A stretch of 7,247 nucleotides of DNA, taken from the NCBI GenBank assembly GCA_023480765.1, contig JAMCWZ010000012.1:441-7687 (forward strand), in the 5' to 3' direction. Every line of letters starts with the position of its first letter. The stretch's first letter is position 1. Of this stretch, positions 1 to 6,376 are shown piece by piece. The notes under the pieces were generated by a model. It worked only from the letters and a program-made list of their open reading frames with translations, ran no database searches and was not told the origin of the DNA. This stretch comes from Nitrospirota bacterium (GTDB taxonomy: Bacteria; Nitrospirota_A; Leptospirillia; Leptospirillales; Leptospirillaceae). The translations under genes and the position numbers were made by a program.

Positions 1-14
1 GCGATGGGCACGGT

Positions 15-44
15 TTGACAATCAGGGAAAGCACCCGTTAAAAT
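15..44 (+). promoter_or_regulatory. Sigma70-type promoter for the PorE-like gene
   Basis: TTGACA at 15-20 and TAAAAT at 39-44 are separated by 18 bases. The -35 box is a perfect consensus match and the -10 box matches 5 of 6. All three + strand frames contain a stop codon by base 46, so this is not the interior of a gene on that strand. Transcription would start near base 51, giving the gene at 223 a leader of about 170 bases. The boxes are seen directly; promoter activity is inferred. Confidence 0.6.
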
Positions 45-60
45 GAGTGTTCCCATGGAA

Positions 61-117
61 TTGATCTGATCAGACGTGCTTTGCCGTCCGGTTCCAGTAT
101 TTTTCCGTTGATCTGAT
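61..117 (+). repeat. Direct repeat TTGATCTGAT, two copies, with a palindrome
   Basis: TTGATCTGAT occurs at 61-70 and again at 108-117, a period of 47 bases. AGAC follows both copies, with one extra base in the first. The first copy runs into the perfect 10-bp palindrome TCTGATCAGA at 65-74, about 15-25 bases downstream of the predicted transcription start. This placement would suit an operator for a dimeric repressor bound at two sites, but no regulator can be named from the sequence. Confidence 0.4.
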
Positions 118-158
118 AGACCGATCGACATCAAAACAGAGAAAACACTCGGAAAACG

Positions 159-173
159 CCGGCAGAAAGCCGG
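159..173 (+). other. Small GC hairpin in the leader
   Basis: CCGGC (159-163) and GCCGG (169-173) can pair around an AGAAA loop, and the sequence ATTTTCATT follows. The stem is only 5 bp and the U-tract is short and interrupted, so it is at best a weak terminator. Its position in a long leader between promoter and start codon makes an attenuator or mRNA-stability role possible, but this is unproven. Confidence 0.3.
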
Positions 174-177
174 ATTT

Positions 178-210
178 TCATTATAACGAACATTTCTCAT
201 TATAACGAAC
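178..210 (+). repeat. Tandem 14-bp direct repeat next to the start region
   Basis: TCATTATAACGAAC occurs at 178-191 and 197-210, exactly alike and 19 bases apart. The second copy ends two bases before the Shine-Dalgarno sequence at 212-217. Each copy contains TATAAC, which resembles a -10 box, but neither has a convincing -35 box at the right distance. The repeats could be a protein-binding site on DNA or mRNA; which one cannot be told from the sequence. Confidence 0.5.
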
Positions 211-211
211 T

Positions 212-217
212 AAGGAG
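212..217 (+). promoter_or_regulatory. Ribosome binding site that fixes the start of the PorE-like gene
   Basis: AAGGAG at 212-217 is followed after 5 bases by GTG at 223. The other in-frame GTG, at 217, overlaps the Shine-Dalgarno sequence itself and cannot be the start it serves. The start at 223 is therefore preferred. Confidence 0.75.
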
Positions 218-222
218 TGACT

Positions 223-804
223 GTGTCCCAGTATCGTGTTCTTGCCGGTCCCGAAGCCTTCCTCCCGCCAGCTGCCGCCCTGATGGGTATTTCCCTGCCG
301 GATCCAGGCCAAGGCCACATCGAAGGCCGCATCGTCTCCGAAGACGAAGCTATTGAGGAAGCTGCCCGAAGGCTTTCCGCGGCCAAGGTTCCTACCTTCT
401 TCCCCGGTCCCCAGGTTCTGTGGAAATGGAATGAAAAATCGGCCAAAATGGCCAAGGTCATCAAAAAAGCTTCCGTCGAAGGCGGAATCAAGATCATTCC
501 GATGTCCGACTACCGTCCCAAATATCCCAAGATCGACCCGGAAACGGAAATCAATCCCAACCACCCGAACCTCACCATCTGGCACAACAAGATCGATGTC
601 TGCCTTTTCGTGGGAGTACATTGCCACCAGGCCAATTTGGCACTCAAGATCATTCGGGGCGGCACTTCCTGCTACACGCTGGCATTCTGCTCGTTCGCAG
701 GCCACGAAGACGCCAATTTGTCCATCCGGGATACAGGTCCGGAAAAGTTCGAAAAGCTGACGGAATTTTTGATCAAGATGCGGAAAAATTCAAAAGGCTT
801 CTGA
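223..804 (+). CDS. porE: Probable epsilon subunit of a 2-oxoacid:ferredoxin oxidoreductase (PorE/ForE-like; CODH/ACS-subunit-like family)
   Basis: The 193-residue product resembles the small fifth subunit of the pyruvate or 2-oxoglutarate:ferredoxin oxidoreductases of Aquificales and Nitrospirota, a family related to the CO dehydrogenase/acetyl-CoA synthase epsilon subunit. In those organisms the enzymes carry out reductive carboxylation in the reductive TCA cycle; the exact role of this subunit is not established. It has no signal peptide or membrane segment, so it should be cytosolic. The most family-like stretch is residues 124-170: IDVCLFVGVHCHQAN (Cys127, His133, Cys134, His135), then Cys150, Cys156 and a GHED motif at 160-163. 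No CxxC ferredoxin motif is present. The gene has its own promoter, long leader and terminator, and no alpha, beta, gamma or delta subunit gene is visible in the window. The family call rests on pattern recognition. Pyruvate versus 2-oxoglutarate specificity cannot be decided, and the gene symbol is tentative. Confidence 0.6.
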   Translation: MSQYRVLAGPEAFLPPAAALMGISLPDPGQGHIEGRIVSEDEAIEEAARRLSAAKVPTFFPGPQVLWKWNEKSAKMAKVIKKASVEGGIKIIPMSDYRPKYPKIDPETEINPNHPNLTIWHNKIDVCLFVGVHCHQANLALKIIRGGTSCYTLAFCSFAGHEDANLSIRDTGPEKFEKLTEFLIKMRKNSKGF

Positions 805-830
805 TGCCTTGAAACCGTTGCCTGAATGAA

Positions 831-858
831 AAACCCGCCATACGGCGGGTTTTTTTTT
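831..858 (+). terminator. Strong intrinsic terminator after the PorE-like gene
   Basis: AAACCCGCC (831-839) pairs with GGCGGGTTT (844-852) across a 4-base ATAC loop. A run of nine T bases spans 850-858. The hairpin lies 26 bases after the stop codon. On the other strand it is followed by only five T, so it would be weaker in that direction. It sits just 6 bases before the ribosome binding site of the next + strand gene. Confidence 0.9.
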
Positions 859-864
859 CCAATC

Positions 865-875
865 AAAGGCGGTGA
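865..875 (+). promoter_or_regulatory. Ribosome binding site for the unknown gene at 881
   Basis: AAAGGCGGTGA differs by one base from the full anti-Shine-Dalgarno complement AAAGGAGGTGA. It lies 5 bases before GTG at 881. An in-frame GTG at 872 overlaps this element, so 881 is the better start. Confidence 0.65.
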
Positions 876-880
876 CGACT

Positions 881-1381
881 GTGTACGTCGAACAAAAATG
901 GAAAATCAACCGGGAAAAAAATGAACACGCCCGGTCATGTCCCGGCCTCATTCCTCCCGATCAGGCAAAAGGAAAGATCCTGCGAGAGATGATTTCTCTC
1001 ACGTTGCCAGACCAGTCGCGCCTGAACATACTCCTGTTCGAAAACGGCCTGTTTTCTGTCGTCGGGGAAATTTCACTGCAACCCTCGCATATTCTTCCGG
1101 TTCTGGAAAATGTTCGGGAGAAGATCGAACACCTTTATCCGGACTTTTATCGAAAGCTGGACAAGTTGTCCGAGGATGATCGAAGAATACAGGCACTGGC
1201 AAGAATGGAAAACATCCTGGGCGCCATCCGGAACAACGCTTCTTCGAATCCTGCACTGCTGGAATCGGTCAAGGCCCTGCTCGAAGAACTGGAATCCGGG
1301 CAGACTTCACCGGGATGCGGCGTTCCAAAGGATTCAGAATTTCCCGAAAAACCGGGAAACAAGATAGAGCAAAAAAGATAG
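881..1381 (+). CDS. Hypothetical protein, unknown function
   Basis: I do not recognise this 166-residue protein. Its codon use resembles its neighbours and it has a near-perfect ribosome binding site, so it is probably a real gene. It is soluble, with no signal peptide or membrane segment. The N-terminus (1-35) is basic. Residues 46-65 look like a beta hairpin (RLNILLFENGLFSVVGEIS). Residues 72-95, 98-118 and 124-140 look helical and charged, and the tail (141-166) is hydrophilic and probably disordered. Only three cysteines are present (20, 146 and the one-letter neighbourhood of GCG near 146 counts once), with no metal-binding pattern. The gene starts right after a strong terminator with no room for its own promoter, so expression would depend on read-through or on a promoter inside the upstream gene. 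Its last 48 bases overlap the end of the DUF2905 gene on the other strand. An alternative start is ATG at 989, which lacks a well-placed ribosome binding site. Confidence 0.65.
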   Translation: MYVEQKWKINREKNEHARSCPGLIPPDQAKGKILREMISLTLPDQSRLNILLFENGLFSVVGEISLQPSHILPVLENVREKIEHLYPDFYRKLDKLSEDDRRIQALARMENILGAIRNNASSNPALLESVKALLEELESGQTSPGCGVPKDSEFPEKPGNKIEQKR

Positions 1382-1570
1382 AAAAACGCTTAAAAGCAGG
1401 CCTGTCATGAGAGGAAAATAGAGCTTGAATCCCGGACGTTCCACGACAATGTCCCCAGGAAGATGTCCCAGAACAGAGAAGATCCCTCTTCCGGCTCCCT
1501 TTTCCACGAAAAGGGAAATTCCGGCCAACAGCAAAAAGACGATTCCCAGAACAAAAAACAGTCTGGACAT
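1334..1570 (-). CDS. DUF2905 family small membrane protein
   Basis: The 78-residue product matches the pattern of the DUF2905 family, small bacterial inner-membrane proteins of unknown function. A first membrane segment spans about residues 4-22, a short loop follows with the family's LPGDI (37-41) and FKLYFPL (48-54) motifs, and a second membrane segment spans about 52-74 with a short basic end. Length is typical of the family. The ATG at 1570 shares its A with the nadA stop codon (TGATG), which points to translational coupling; an in-frame GTG three bases upstream (1573) is also possible and would give a 4-base GTGA overlap. It is the last gene of the minus-strand unit. No job in NAD or amino-acid synthesis is known for the family, so being next to nadA may only mean co-transcription. 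Confidence 0.8.
   Translation of the reverse strand: MSRLFFVLGIVFLLLAGISLFVEKGAGRGIFSVLGHLPGDIVVERPGFKLYFPLMTGLLLSVFLSFLLYLVSRFFGKF
1340..1359. other. Inverted repeat in the overlap of two convergent gene ends
   Basis: TTTCCCG (1340-1346) and CGGGAAA (1353-1359) form a 7-bp stem around a 6-base loop. It lies within the 48-base overlap between the unknown + strand gene and the DUF2905 gene. Neither strand has a T-tract after the stem, so it is not a classical intrinsic terminator. It could stabilise the 3' ends of the opposing transcripts, or simply reflect coding sequence. Confidence 0.3.
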
Positions 1571-2207
1571 CACGACATCTCGATCATCCGGTCCAAAGCT
1601 TTCCGGGCGTCTCGCAGAATACCTTCCGGCAAATCGATCTCCGGAGCCAAATCTTCAAGTGCCCACAGGATTTTCTCAAGAGAGTTGACTTTCATGTTCG
1701 CGCAGTCGCAGGACGAACAGGCCGGAATAAACTCCTTGTCGGGATTTTCCTTCTGCAGGCGGTGGATCATACCCAGTTCCGTTCCCACAACCACTTTATG
1801 GGCCGAATTTTCCCGAACGGCAGTTGCCATACGGCTGGTGCTCGATACAACGTCAGCCTTTTTCGCGACATCCGGCTGACATTCCGGGTGAGCAATCACA
1901 AAGGCCCCCGGATGTTCCTCCCGCGCGCGGTCGATGTCTGTGGCCATGATCCGCATGTGCGTCGGGCAAAACCCTTCGAAGAGAATCAATTTTCGTCCTG
2001 TGGCCCGCTGGACATAATCCCCCAGAAACTGATCCGGGATAAAGATCACCGGCGTTTCTGACGGAATCGATGAGACGATCCGGACGGCGTTTGCCGAAGT
2101 ACAGCATATGTCGCTTTTTGCCTTGACCGATGCCGGCGAGTTCACATAAGTCACGACGACCGCTCCGGGGTTTTCTCGACGAAGCCTGTCGACCTCTTCC
2201 GGAGTGA

Positions 2208-2211
<4 letters not shown>
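1570..2211 (-). CDS. nadA: Quinolinate synthase, C-terminal fragment
   Basis: This 213-residue frame carries domains 2 and 3 of NadA. Family features are [23 protein letters not shown] (about 21-43), FCPTHMRI with the second iron-sulfur Cys (Cys82) and His84, HPEC (108-111), GTELGM (143-148), and CANMK with the third iron-sulfur Cys (Cys170). Homology continues upstream of the ATG at 2211: codons for EAGCPASD are in this frame with no start codon, so the ATG is an internal Met rather than a natural family start. The first ligand Cys lies in that upstream stretch and would be missing if translation began at 2211. AGGAGG lies 20 bases before this ATG, too far for a good ribosome binding site, although the ATGA overlap could allow coupling. 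Confidence 0.7.
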
Positions 2212-2522
<311 letters not shown>

Positions 2523-2538
2523 GGTTTAGGCCTCCATA

Positions 2539-3579
2539 TCAAAGATCCCCGGAAACGACCCGTTCAGCGATCTGTATGGCGTTGAGGGCCGCACCCTTGC
2601 GCAGGTTGTCACCCACGATCCAGAGGTTCAGTCCATGTTCGACAGAATCGTCCTGACGGATCCTTCCGACGAAAACATCGTCCTGACCGGCCACTTCCCT
2701 TGGAACGGGATACAGTTTGCGGGCGGGATCGTCAAAAACCCGGACGCCAGGGGATTTGGAGAGAATCGCTCTGGCCTCGTCGGGAGGAAGGGGACGCTCG
2801 AATTCGATGGAAACAGCTTCGGAATGCCCGATAAGGACGGGAACCCGGACAGTGGTCGCGCTGATTCTCAGATCTTGGATCCCCAGAATCTTCCGGCTTT
2901 CCATCTTCATTTTTTCCTCTTCCTTGGTCGAACCGTCCGGCAGGAACCGGTCAATCTGGGGAAGAACGTTAAAGGCAATCTGGTAAGGTGCATACACTTC
3001 CGGCTGAATGTCGGCGATACGTCCGTTCAGGAGAAGGGCTATCTGTCCGGACAGTTCGTCCATGGCTTTCTTTCCTGTTCCAGAAACCGACTGGTAGGTG
3101 GAGACAACGATCCGGCGAACACCCGCATGGTCGATCAGCGGTTTCAGGGCAACCACCATCTGAATGGTGGCACAGTTGGGGTTTGCCACGAGACCTGGTC
3201 CCAGCTTCTTTGGCAACGCTTCGGGATTGACTTCAGGAACAACAAGAGGGATTTCCGGTACCATCCGGAACGCCGAACTGTTATCGATGACCAATGTCCC
3301 TTGCCGGACCAGCTCGGGCGAAAGAACTTCGCTGACATCGCTCCCGGCCGAAAACAGGGCGATATCAATCCCTTTCGCTTCGCGGGGATCTTTCAGGGAT
3401 CGGATGACGATGGATTCTCCCCTGAACGGGATTCTCTCACCGGCTGATCGTTCCGAAGCAAAGAGATGGAGAGAGGAAACCGGAAAGTTTCTCTCCTCCA
3501 AAATGGAGACCATTTCCCGACCGACCGCCCCGGTCGCTCCAACGACCGCAACGCGGTAGCCTGTTTTCTGAGCGGACAT
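2539..3579 (-). CDS. asd: Aspartate-semialdehyde dehydrogenase
   Basis: The enzyme reduces aspartyl-4-phosphate to aspartate 4-semialdehyde with NADPH, the branch point to lysine/diaminopimelate, threonine and methionine. With the chosen start the protein has 346 residues, a normal length. Features (numbered from this start) are the NADP-binding GATGAVG at 14-20, the catalytic Cys136 in NPNCATIQ, STYQSVSGTGKKA at 160-172, and the catalytic His252 in VPVLIGHSEAV. The domain order is N-terminal Rossmann fold, then catalytic/dimerisation domain, then a return to the nucleotide fold at the C-terminus. AAAAGGA (3594-3588) lies 8 bases before ATG 3579, whereas an upstream in-frame ATG at 3588 abuts the same element, so 3579 is preferred. 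An AT-only spacer and a candidate promoter lie before it, and nadA follows after 16 bases. Confidence 0.95.
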   Translation of the reverse strand: MSAQKTGYRVAVVGATGAVGREMVSILEERNFPVSSLHLFASERSAGERIPFRGESIVIRSLKDPREAKGIDIALFSAGSDVSEVLSPELVRQGTLVIDNSSAFRMVPEIPLVVPEVNPEALPKKLGPGLVANPNCATIQMVVALKPLIDHAGVRRIVVSTYQSVSGTGKKAMDELSGQIALLLNGRIADIQPEVYAPYQIAFNVLPQIDRFLPDGSTKEEEKMKMESRKILGIQDLRISATTVRVPVLIGHSEAVSIEFERPLPPDEARAILSKSPGVRVFDDPARKLYPVPREVAGQDDVFVGRIRQDDSVEHGLNLWIVGDNLRKGAALNAIQIAERVVSGDL

Positions 3580-3603
3580 CTCATTCATCCTTTTATTTTA
3601 TAT

Positions 3604-3633
3604 ATTTTATTTATTCTCCAGCACTTTTTTCAA
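3604..3633 (-). promoter_or_regulatory. Candidate internal promoter before asd
   Basis: On the minus strand, TTGAAA (3633-3628) and TAAAAT (3609-3604) are 18 bases apart, the same spacing and -10 box as the promoter at 15-44. The -35 box is inside the end of leuB and the -10 box overlaps its stop codon. Transcription would start near 3597, giving asd a leader of about 18 bases. The 3591-3606 stretch is entirely A and T, unlike the rest of the window. This is a consensus match only. Confidence 0.4.
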
Positions 3634-4713
3634 CTCTAAAAACACTTTTTCTCCCATTTCTCGGGTACCCACGATCTTTTTTGTCCCGTCTCCCTGGATG
3701 TCCGTCGTCCGGTAACCCTCTTTCAGGACGTTTCTTACAGATGTCTCGAGGAAACCGGCCAGATCTTCGCGGTCAAGCGAATAGCGAAAAAGAAGGGCCA
3801 GGGAAAGGATCATCGCCAGAGGATTGGCGATGTCCTTTCCCGCAATGTCCGGTGCACTGCCGTGAATGGGTTCATAAAGACCTGTTTTTCCACCGATAGA
3901 GGCCGAAGCAAGCATTCCGATCGAACCTGTCAATTGGGCCGCCTCGTCAGAAAGAATATCGCCAAACAGGTTTCCGGTGACAAGAACGTCGAACTGCTTG
4001 GGATTTCTCACCAGCTGCATCGCAGCGTTGTCCACATACATGTGGGAGAGTTCGACATCCGGGTACTTCTTGTGTACGGATTCGGCAACCTCCCTCCAAA
4101 GGACGGAAGATTCCAGAACATTCGCCTTGTCTACCGATGTCACCTTTTTCCGGCGTTTTCGGGCCAGGTCGAACGCCACTTTCATGATCCGGTCAATTTC
4201 CGGCTCGGTATAGGTTTCCGTGTTGATTCCCCGTCGAATGCCTTCTTCTGTGACGATGCCGCGGGGCTTTCCAAAATAGATGCCGCCGGTCAGTTCCCGC
4301 ACAACCATCAGATCGAGGTCGGAGATAACTTCCGGCTTGAGCGTAGAAGATCCTGAGAGCTCCGGAAACAGCCTCGCTGGCCGGAGGTTCGCGAATGCGC
4401 CGAGGTGCTCCCTTATCCCGAGCAACGCCCTTTCCGGTCTTTTATCGTAAGGTAGGGTGTCGTATTTCGGACCCCCGACCGCTCCGAGAAGAACAGCGTC
4501 GCATCGATCCGCCTTTTCCACCGTCTCGGGGGGCAAGGGGAAACCGGTCCGGTCCGTGGCGATTCCTCCGATCAGACCATCTTCCCATTCCAGAAGAGCA
4601 TGTCCCGATTTCACGAGATGCTCCAGTATCCCTTGTACAGGACCGAATACTTCCGGACCTATGCCGTCACCGGGAAGGAGAAGGATTTTTTTCATTCGCT
4701 CTTCACTTTTCAT
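3607..4713 (-). CDS. leuB: 3-isopropylmalate dehydrogenase
   Basis: The enzyme oxidatively decarboxylates 3-isopropylmalate to 2-oxoisocaproate with NAD+, the third step of leucine synthesis in the cytosol. The 368-residue length is normal. Visible features are GDGIGPEV (15-22), NLRPARLFP (109-117), the [10 protein letters not shown] signature with catalytic Tyr146, catalytic Lys196, metal-binding Asp228, Asp252 and Asp256, and the NAD-binding loop [21 protein letters not shown] around 278-298. The Glu-Pro-Ile-His-Gly pattern fits NAD use and an IPMDH rather than an isocitrate dehydrogenase. The ATG at 4713 has AAAGGA 5 bases upstream; the internal ATG at Met7 has only a weak site. The gene follows leuA by 25 bases. 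No leuC or leuD is present between them, so isopropylmalate isomerase must be encoded elsewhere. Confidence 0.96.
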   Translation of the reverse strand: MKSEERMKKILLLPGDGIGPEVFGPVQGILEHLVKSGHALLEWEDGLIGGIATDRTGFPLPPETVEKADRCDAVLLGAVGGPKYDTLPYDKRPERALLGIREHLGAFANLRPARLFPELSGSSTLKPEVISDLDLMVVRELTGGIYFGKPRGIVTEEGIRRGINTETYTEPEIDRIMKVAFDLARKRRKKVTSVDKANVLESSVLWREVAESVHKKYPDVELSHMYVDNAAMQLVRNPKQFDVLVTGNLFGDILSDEAAQLTGSIGMLASASIGGKTGLYEPIHGSAPDIAGKDIANPLAMILSLALLFRYSLDREDLAGFLETSVRNVLKEGYRTTDIQGDGTKKIVGTREMGEKVFLELKKVLENK

Positions 4714-4738
4714 CCGCGTCCTTTCAAATCAGAATCGC

Positions 4739-6334
4739 TCAGGGTGTTTCCTGATTTTCTCTTTTGCTGTCAAAAGAATCGGAAGAAGACAGTCTTCCTG
4801 CTTTCCCTTTTTTCCGTTCGAGACGGTTCAGCGCTGCCAGGTAAGCTTTGGCCGAAGCTACCAGAATATCGGTGTCTGCACCCTGTCCGATCGACAAAAG
4901 TCCATCACCTTCGATCCGGACTGTAACTTCACCAAGAGCGTCTGTACCGCCTGTGATTGCCTTGACCGAATAGGAAATCAATCGCGCGTTCGTGCCCGTT
5001 ATCTTTGAAACGGTCCGATAAATCGCATCGACCGGGCCATCCCCCAAACCCGCCATCCGGTGTTCGACCCCATCTCTTTCGAGAACGACCGTCGCTGTCG
5101 GCGGGATTTCTGTCCCCCCGCTCACATGAAGGCGCTTCAGAACAAACCGGTCCCTGGTCTGGGACTCCCCTTCCGTCAGCAAAACCTCCAGATCCTCTTC
5201 GTACAAGTCCTTTTTTTGGTCAGCGAGTTTTTTGAAACGGGAAAAAATACGCTCGAATTCTTCGCTGTCCAGGGAATATCCCATCGCTTTCAGACGGTCG
5301 CTCAACGCATGTCTTCCAGAATGTTTTCCGAGGACCAGACGCCCACCCGAAACTCCGACATGCTCAGGGACAAGGATCTCGTACGTGTCCTTGTCTTTCA
5401 AAAGACCATCCTGATGGATACCCGACTCGTGAGCAAAAGCATTCTCTCCCACAATCGCCTTGTTCGGCTGGACGATCATGCCGGTCACCGAGGAGACCAG
5501 ACGGCTGGTCCGGAAAAACTCTTCGGACCGTATCCGGGTCTCCAGGTTGAACCAAGTCTTTCGAACGCGAAGAGCCATCACAATTTCTTCCATCGCCGCA
5601 TTTCCAGCACGTTCACCAATTCCGTTGATCGTACACTCCACTTGACGGGCACCGGATTCGAGAGCCGCGAGGGAGTTGGCAACGGACAGCCCGAGATCGT
5701 CGTGGCAATGACACGAGAAAACGACGTTTTTAGCTCCGGGAACTGTGTCGATCAAAAAACGGAAAAGGTCTTTTACGGCGTCTGGAACAGCATATCCTAC
5801 CGTATCCGGAATATTGATCGTTGAAGCTCCAGATTCGATTGCCGCCTGAACGGCGCGGGCGAGAAAGGTCCGGTCGCTCCGAAAAGCGTCTTCCGCTGAA
5901 AACTCGACATCCGATACATTTTTTCTGGCGAGAGTGACCGCGCGATCAATCGATTGGAGGACTTGCTCCGGTCCCATGCGAAGTTTTTTGTCCATGTGGA
6001 CCGGACTCGTCGCGATAAAGGTGTGAATGCGGGGGAGACGGGCGTTTTCCACGGACCGGGCCGCTTCCAGTATGTCCTTGTCTGTGGCACGGGCAAGGGC
6101 GCAAATTGTGATGGCTCTTCGCATGTTCCCGACTTCCGTAGCGATCTGGTGAACAGCCTCGAAATCGTCCGGGGAAGCGACAGGAAAACCGGCTTCGATG
6201 ATATCGACATTCAATCGGGCCAGTTGCCGGGCAACCTGCAGCTTTTCCTCCCTTTGCATGGACGCACCGGGACTTTGTTCTCCGTCTCTGAGCGTTGTAT
6301 CGAATATTTTCACCATGCCGATATCAAAAGCCAC
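4739..6334 (-). CDS. leuA: 2-isopropylmalate synthase
   Basis: LeuA condenses 2-oxoisovalerate with acetyl-CoA, the committed step of leucine synthesis, and is normally feedback-inhibited by leucine. The 531-residue protein has the HMGL-like TIM barrel (about 8-270) with FDTTLRDGEQ (Arg16, Asp17), the metal-binding HCH pair His209/His211 and GERAGN (240-245), then the linker domain with ENAFAHESGIHQDG (297-310), and a C-terminal regulatory domain (about 395-505) with GDGPVDA (431-437) and GGTDALGE. The last 25 or so residues are a hydrophilic, Ser/Lys-rich tail beyond the regulatory domain. The full regulatory domain argues for isopropylmalate synthase over the related homocitrate synthase; citramalate synthase is the closest alternative. 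The start is GTG at 6334, with AGGAG 6 bases before it. No leader peptide or T-box is visible in the 42 bases before the gene. Confidence 0.93.
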   Translation of the reverse strand: MAFDIGMVKIFDTTLRDGEQSPGASMQREEKLQVARQLARLNVDIIEAGFPVASPDDFEAVHQIATEVGNMRRAITICALARATDKDILEAARSVENARLPRIHTFIATSPVHMDKKLRMGPEQVLQSIDRAVTLARKNVSDVEFSAEDAFRSDRTFLARAVQAAIESGASTINIPDTVGYAVPDAVKDLFRFLIDTVPGAKNVVFSCHCHDDLGLSVANSLAALESGARQVECTINGIGERAGNAAMEEIVMALRVRKTWFNLETRIRSEEFFRTSRLVSSVTGMIVQPNKAIVGENAFAHESGIHQDGLLKDKDTYEILVPEHVGVSGGRLVLGKHSGRHALSDRLKAMGYSLDSEEFERIFSRFKKLADQKKDLYEEDLEVLLTEGESQTRDRFVLKRLHVSGGTEIPPTATVVLERDGVEHRMAGLGDGPVDAIYRTVSKITGTNARLISYSVKAITGGTDALGEVTVRIEGDGLLSIGQGADTDILVASAKAYLAALNRLERKKGKAGRLSSSDSFDSKRENQETP

Positions 6335-6376
6335 TTGTATCTCCTGTATGCCCCGATGTCCCGTTTAAAATCCGGA

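Noticed and set aside
182..206. TATAAC motifs at 182-187 and 201-206 as -10 boxes of extra promoters
   Set aside because: Neither has a convincing -35 box 16-18 bases upstream, and their presence is explained by the 14-bp direct repeat.
181..705. 174-codon minus-strand open frame opposite the PorE-like gene
   Set aside because: The + strand frame has promoter, ribosome binding site, family motifs and terminator. The minus frame has none and would end in the leader repeats.
2635..3447. 270-codon open frame on the + strand opposite asd
   Set aside because: It lies wholly inside a clearly recognised asd gene on the other strand, has no family resemblance and no supporting ribosome binding site. 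It is a shadow of asd codon bias.
5060..5824. 254-codon open frame on the + strand opposite leuA
   Set aside because: It is antisense to a fully motif-supported leuA and its translation resembles no protein family.
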